Positions 29,815 to 33,644 of a DNA stretch of 33,644 nucleotides are shown here, in pieces. The DNA lies in contig JAHDEO010000015.1 of NCBI GenBank assembly GCA_020628725.1, positions 1,136-34,779 on the forward strand, given 5' to 3'. Source of the DNA: Saprospiraceae bacterium. GTDB taxonomy: Bacteria; Bacteroidota; Bacteroidia; Chitinophagales; Saprospiraceae. The translations under genes were made by a program, and so were the position numbers. The number at the start of each line of letters is the position of its first letter. The first letter of the stretch is position 1. Below the pieces are notes generated by a model. It had not been told where the DNA came from. It worked only from the letters and a program-made list of their open reading frames with translations, and did not search any database.

Positions 29815-30376
29815 TCTCAGTTTCTTTGACCTTTACTTTTACATCGTGATTGATACGGAGAAACTCGACCATATTGAGTAGGTCTTGCTTTTGTTCGGCA
29901 GAGTCGATTTGTAATTCGTAGGTATGCTCTTTATTGCCCATTGGAATGGTCATAAAGTTACCGCCCTCAACTGTACCCGGCTTAAACACATAATTCTCAG
30001 GCACTTTTTTGAGGTCAAAACGAATTTCGTCCAATACTTCCTGTGGGATTTTGTAGACTTCACCTTTATCTTTCAGAAATAAAGTTTCTTCATCAAAATA
30101 TACCTTTCCTGCCGCCACACGCTTTTTTCGAAATACTTGAATTAACATTGGCAGTACAAATAATGCCAACAATGCGAGTATCAATGCATAAGCCATTTGC
30201 GCCCAATCGCTCATATCCGCGAGTTTGAGCAGATTGTCAATGATACCAATTTTACCGTCGCTAAAATAATCAAACGCCCCTAAGCCCAACAAACCCACTG
30301 CCGCCAAGCCAATCATCACCCAACGTCTATTGACGGTACGTGTTTCGATTAAGTCTGATTTAAATTCAAATTTCAT
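29810..30376 (-). CDS. Two-TM membrane protein of unknown function
   Basis: 188 residues. TM helices at about 19-38 and 60-82 are followed by basic residues (RKKR) and a soluble C-terminal domain (about 90-185; VYFDEETLFLKDKGEVYKIPQEVLDEIRFDLKK...) whose strand-rich start and final helix (AEQKQDLLNMVEFLRIN) recall bacterial PH-like domains; this is a visual impression only. It is not otherwise recognised. A TATCTTTG box lies 5 nt upstream of the ATG, suggesting a leaderless mRNA. The stop overlaps the HAD phosphatase start (ATGA), so the two are one operon. Confidence 0.7.
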   Translation of the reverse strand: MKFEFKSDLIETRTVNRRWVMIGLAAVGLLGLGAFDYFSDGKIGIIDNLLKLADMSDWAQMAYALILALLALFVLPMLIQVFRKKRVAAGKVYFDEETLFLKDKGEVYKIPQEVLDEIRFDLKKVPENYVFKPGTVEGGNFMTIPMGNKEHTYELQIDSAEQKQDLLNMVEFLRINHDVKVKVKETEK

Positions 30377-30380
30377 GGGG

Positions 30381-30388
30381 CAAAGATA
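30381..30388 (-). promoter_or_regulatory. Predicted -7 box directly before the two-TM protein gene
   Basis: TATCTTTG (exact TAnnTTTG) on the minus strand is followed by CCCC and the ATG at 30376. Transcription would begin at or next to the start codon, as proposed for the LuxC-like gene. Confidence 0.45.
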
Positions 30389-30457
30389 GAGAAAAAATCA
30401 AAATCTTTAACCCCTTATAATATCATATCGACAAAGATATATCTATGCTCGACCAAT

Positions 30458-33166
30458 TTAGTTTTGCACCTTTCCTGTCACAGAATTCAAACCATTATTC
30501 TCCGACCAAATAATTTTGTCATCACCATTAACATCTCCATTCATATCGAAATCAGCAGGAATGTAGAGGTCGAAAAAGCCATTCCACTCCACCCAAATAT
30601 CTTTATCTCTGCCGTTGGTGTCGTAACCGGGAGCATCAAATGCTTGGTCGCCATCGCCACCATATAATGCCCATACACCGGGGTAGACTTCCTTTTGCCC
30701 TACACTTGTAGATGTGCGATAACCATCTTGTGTACGAAAATCATAAGTCAATACATTACCTGCAAACGTAACGGGCATATGCGACATTGCCGCCATGTGA
30801 GAATGATGTTCAATAACGATATAATACGTTTGTCCGGCAGGAACGAGCGCACAATTATCAGGAAAAACAACCTTTCCATCTTCTAAGACAAATGCTGCTT
30901 TTCGGAAAACTGTAGTCGCAGGGTCGGTGGTAGAACGCAAACTTAGAATTATCCAATCAACCACTTTTTTACCACCATTTACGGCAGCAATTGCGGCATA
31001 ATCTAAGTCATCAAAACCGGATTCGGGACCATTATAATACCAATGAGCATCTGTAAAGGGATGCACTGCAGGCGTAGGTGTCACAAGTGGGTTGTCAGGA
31101 GTTTGTCCGGGCAGTAAGCCTCTGTCATTCATGTCGGTTTGCATAGCGATTGTCGGAAGTGCAGTCTCGTCTATCGCGCCTTCAAGGTAGACATGTACGT
31201 CAAGACGGAGGTCAAGATTCCCCTGAGCATTAGCAGCTACTATGGCATTATTTACAAAATTATATCCATCCAATTTACCATGTCCCCAACCGTAATTTGG
31301 TGCTGTGCCGTATTGGTCGAGGACGTTTTGGTCTACCTTAGCTGCATTGAGAAGGTCTGTCTTGACTTCTGCATAAGTTGCATTGGGAAATTGCTGTAAA
31401 TAGCACGCCACTGTACCCGTCACCACAGGCGCAGCGATAGATGTACCTGACCATTTGGTAGCGTGCCAACCTTCGGGCGCAAGACGTTCGGGAATGCTTT
31501 GTAGTTCGTTGAGTCGCTCCAAGACTTGCGGACCGGCAGTGTAATTGCCCGATGCTGCAATATCGGGTTTGAGCAAGCCTTCGCGGGTTGGTCCTGTGCT
31601 GGAATCGGGGATTTTTGCCCCGCCAACGACTTCATTATAATATGTACCGCCATCATATCCAATCCACGAAGTGGATGCGGAATAATTGGCGACTGAAATG
31701 ACTTTTTCGGAACAATTCGCACCCGTTACAACCGTGCGTAATGTGTCGGCTGCTTTGTATCGTACTATATCCGGGAAAACAGAAGCATCGGGCAATTTGT
31801 GTGGTGGCTCTACACTGGATGTACCCATGAGTGTGCCGTTGCTCCACACATCAAAATAACCGCTTCCGGTAGTCGTAAATTCCCAGTAATCCGTTGTTAC
31901 AGAAGGGTAGACGACAAATGCCATATCATAAACCCCCTGATTGAGTTGGGCATAAATTTCGATATTGCCCATGACTTGATTGGTAGTAGGATGGCGAAGT
32001 GTTTTGGTAACTGTTCGCGTGGTAGTAGAAAGTCCGGGAAAATCCGCGAGCATATTGTAGAATGGTGTGATGCCTTTAAACGAATAATCATTTTTATCTC
32101 TACAGGCTAATGCAAAATGTACTCCATCGAAATCTGCTTTATCCGCAAATAAATCATAATACACGTAGCCGAGGTTGTTATTTCTTTTGAACCATGAAAA
32201 CACCGTATCAGCCGTGACTTGATAGCCGAGATGTTGGCGTACTGCTGAACCGTTTCCGGCAGCTTGTACGAGTACGCGACCGGGCTTTTCGTCCAAGAGA
32301 TTTTCGATATATTGCACGTATAAAGGTCGGGTGTCATGCGAACCGCGATAACTGCCTACGCTGGAATTGATGACACAAGGTTTACCAAGTTCGTCAGCTT
32401 TATTGAAGATGTATTCGACGGCATCTACAAATGAGGTGGGGTAGCTGCTGTTGCGGAGTTGTACGTGTATGATGTCTGACTTTGGAGCAGCACCGACATA
32501 CTTTCCGGGAACTGCCGAACCGTTGCCCGTAGCTGCACCTGTTACGCCCGTGCCGTGTCCGTTACCTGCAATCCAGGGGTCGTGTTGGATACTGCCATCG
32601 TCGATGTCTGTTGCTTCCCATTCATAGCCGTAGCCGTAGGAGACATTTGTTACATTTCCAACCAATTGGTCCCAAAGATACAAGATGCGTGTACTGCCGT
32701 CGGCATTTTGAAAATCAGGGTGTCGGTAGTCGATACCCGAATCAACTGTACCTACGATAACGCCTTCGCCATCAAGCCCTTGTGGAAGGCAACCTAAACC
32801 TTGATGTAGTGAATCCAAGTTATTATTTACTCGTAAAAAATCACCGAGCAATTTAGCTTCCATTTGGAAAAATTCGATGTGCTTAATTGCAGGATGGCGT
32901 TGCAATTGGGCGATACCGGAGGCGGGAATGCTAATTGCGGCGATGCCTTTGCGACCGTATTTGTAGGTGCCGCGTGCATTTTTTACTTCGTCTTGGATGG
33001 CGGTTAAATCACCTTGTACCATGACTTGTAATGTTTCGTCCATTTTTCCATTTTTTTCGAGGGAAACTAATTTTCTTGTAAGGTCGATATTGAGACTTGC
33101 TTTTTGAGCAAAGCCGATATTTGTCAGTGCAAATACAAAAAATGTAAGCGTAAATAGCCTTTTCAT
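30458..33166 (-). CDS. Secreted S8 subtilisin-like serine peptidase with shared C-terminal module
   Basis: 902 residues: Sec signal peptide (1-20, ending IGFA-Q), an inhibitor_I9-like propeptide (about 22-108), then a subtilase domain with Asp142 (VGTVDSGIDYRHPDF), His204 (GNGHGTGVTG), oxyanion Asn305 (QAAGNGS) and Ser576 (WSGTSIAAPVVTG). About 150 extra residues between Asn305 and Ser576 form a beta-rich inserted domain. Residues 651-902 match the C-terminus of the C25 peptidase at 4549-9207 (LLPGQTPDNPLVTPTPAVHP, VVDWIILSLR, YYIVIEHHSHM, VGQKEVYPGVW) and end with two DK-x-x-W-x-x-x-x-G motifs, the second with the EF-hand-like loop DFDMNGDVNGDD. It is probably cell-surface or extracellular. 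It stands alone, with long flanking gaps. Confidence 0.92.
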   Translation of the reverse strand: MKRLFTLTFFVFALTNIGFAQKASLNIDLTRKLVSLEKNGKMDETLQVMVQGDLTAIQDEVKNARGTYKYGRKGIAAISIPASGIAQLQRHPAIKHIEFFQMEAKLLGDFLRVNNNLDSLHQGLGCLPQGLDGEGVIVGTVDSGIDYRHPDFQNADGSTRILYLWDQLVGNVTNVSYGYGYEWEATDIDDGSIQHDPWIAGNGHGTGVTGAATGNGSAVPGKYVGAAPKSDIIHVQLRNSSYPTSFVDAVEYIFNKADELGKPCVINSSVGSYRGSHDTRPLYVQYIENLLDEKPGRVLVQAAGNGSAVRQHLGYQVTADTVFSWFKRNNNLGYVYYDLFADKADFDGVHFALACRDKNDYSFKGITPFYNMLADFPGLSTTTRTVTKTLRHPTTNQVMGNIEIYAQLNQGVYDMAFVVYPSVTTDYWEFTTTGSGYFDVWSNGTLMGTSSVEPPHKLPDASVFPDIVRYKAADTLRTVVTGANCSEKVISVANYSASTSWIGYDGGTYYNEVVGGAKIPDSSTGPTREGLLKPDIAASGNYTAGPQVLERLNELQSIPERLAPEGWHATKWSGTSIAAPVVTGTVACYLQQFPNATYAEVKTDLLNAAKVDQNVLDQYGTAPNYGWGHGKLDGYNFVNNAIVAANAQGNLDLRLDVHVYLEGAIDETALPTIAMQTDMNDRGLLPGQTPDNPLVTPTPAVHPFTDAHWYYNGPESGFDDLDYAAIAAVNGGKKVVDWIILSLRSTTDPATTVFRKAAFVLEDGKVVFPDNCALVPAGQTYYIVIEHHSHMAAMSHMPVTFAGNVLTYDFRTQDGYRTSTSVGQKEVYPGVWALYGGDGDQAFDAPGYDTNGRDKDIWVEWNGFFDLYIPADFDMNGDVNGDDKIIWSENNGLNSVTGKVQN

Positions 33167-33210
33167 AAATATTTAAATTTATATCGTGATTCGTTGTAAT
33201 GTGTTCGCCG

Positions 33211-33328
33211 ATTTTGAATTTTGAATGAAAAATTATGAATGATAATAAATTTTTATTTTTTAAAAGTCTCACTATCAGTAAAAAACGAAATGTAATTTAA
33301 ATTCATTCAAAATTCATAATTCATAACT
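33211..33328. repeat. Inverted AT-rich heptamer array
   Basis: The left arm 33211-33245 has units ATTTTGA, ATTTTGA, ATGAAAA, ATTATGA. The right arm 33298-33328, read on the minus strand, has TTATGAA, TTATGAA, TTTTGAA, TGAATTT. A short TTCGCC/GGCGAA pair extends the symmetry outward (near 33204 and 33331). It lies in the 5' region of the subtilase gene and would form a hairpin in its leader. Confidence 0.65.
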
Positions 33329-33644
33329 TGGCGAAGACATTATCGTTGATTTGTAAACTGTTAACCGCGAGATAGGGAGTGTGAAATCAGAATGGTGTAC
33401 AAAATAGATGGTATAGATAGCCCTACCGTTGCAAAGTGGTTTTGCAAACCATTCATTTTTATGTCATTATACGTGTGTGGAACAAAAGGGTTTAGAAATG
33501 GAATTTACGCGAGTATTTTATTTGCAGCATAATTCGCGCCAGAAACTATGACGAAACTACCAAATTATAATCCAAAGATAGGTAATTTTTAGCAATGTTC
33601 GATTAAGTGTGATTGTGTCAATTATTTACGAATCCAAGCACTAG
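33329..33644. other. Gene-free right end of the window
   Basis: No ORF or RNA gene was recognised. A TATCTTTG box on the minus strand (33580-33573) is an exact -7 match and could drive the subtilase with a leader of about 400 nt, though no -33 box sits at the right spacing. A small hairpin TTGCAAA/TTTGCAA lies at 33429-33447. Confidence 0.4.

Noticed and set aside
33009-33272. Minus-strand 87-codon ORF at the subtilase 5' end
   Set aside because: Runs out of frame into the subtilase signal-peptide region and through the heptamer array; low-complexity Lys/Ile/Tyr composition.
33329-33644. Possible tRNA or small RNA at the right end
   Set aside because: No cloverleaf, no T-loop GTTCRANNC in a proper context and no terminator were seen; only a weak promoter match and a 7-bp hairpin.

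Overview
The window reads as chromosomal DNA of a Bacteroidota bacterium, most likely of the Saprospiria (Lewinella/Haliscomenobacter-like). The evidence is TAnnTTTG-type core promoters; Sec signal peptides ending in A-Q on many ORFs; a gingipain-type C25 peptidase of the PorU/PorU2 kind; and the Cys-rich 'GTPCDDGDPNTVND' linker typical of Saprospiria surface proteins. No rRNA, tRNA, prophage, insertion sequence or CRISPR array was found. Twenty of 22 genes lie on the minus strand; only a ferredoxin (4042-4395) and a SlyD-like prolyl isomerase (28656-29162) lie on the plus strand.

Layout. 71-3861: biotin carboxylase, a glycerophosphodiester phosphodiesterase lipoprotein, and a LuxC-like acyl-CoA reductase homologue that contains no cysteine. 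The LuxC homologue is divergent from a 2x[4Fe-4S] ferredoxin (4042-4395). 4549-9207: a giant secreted C25 peptidase. 10114-12474: an S9D-type prolyl-oligopeptidase-fold peptidase. 12672-16581: two paralogous small secreted proteins with a CFFCG motif, an HU-like DNA-binding protein, a 75-aa protein, a MacB/FtsX-type permease with a His-rich periplasmic insert, and a TPR protein. This could be a metal-handling group, but no ATPase is present. 16762-19828: an exported protein of unknown function and an M48 metallopeptidase. 20004-21639: triosephosphate isomerase and a SanA/DUF218 membrane protein. 21888-24680: a 930-aa mosaic secreted protein. 25021-27117: a membrane HD phosphohydrolase of the PgpH type. 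27348-28325: arginase. 28656-30376: SlyD-like FKBP, HAD-IIIA phosphatase and a two-TM protein. 30458-33166: a secreted subtilase.

Two observations stand out. First, the C25 peptidase and the subtilase, unrelated enzymes about 25 kb apart, end in the same roughly 245-residue C-terminal module. It finishes with two dockerin-like DK-x-x-W-x-x-x-x-G half-repeats, the second carrying an EF-hand-like loop, and neither protein shows a classical T9SS sorting tail. This suggests a shared secretion or anchoring tag. Second, many gene junctions are occupied by degenerate short tandem repeat arrays of period 6, 7, 8 or 9 bp. These are often arranged as inverted pairs that would fold into long hairpins. 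Some supply stop codons, and some create spurious or real N-terminal extensions. One composite octamer element occurs three times.

Starts were moved inward from the longest ORF for arginase, the HD protein and SanA, because the extra N-terminal codons consist of promoter or repeat DNA. Functions are assigned from recognisable motifs; no database search was possible.
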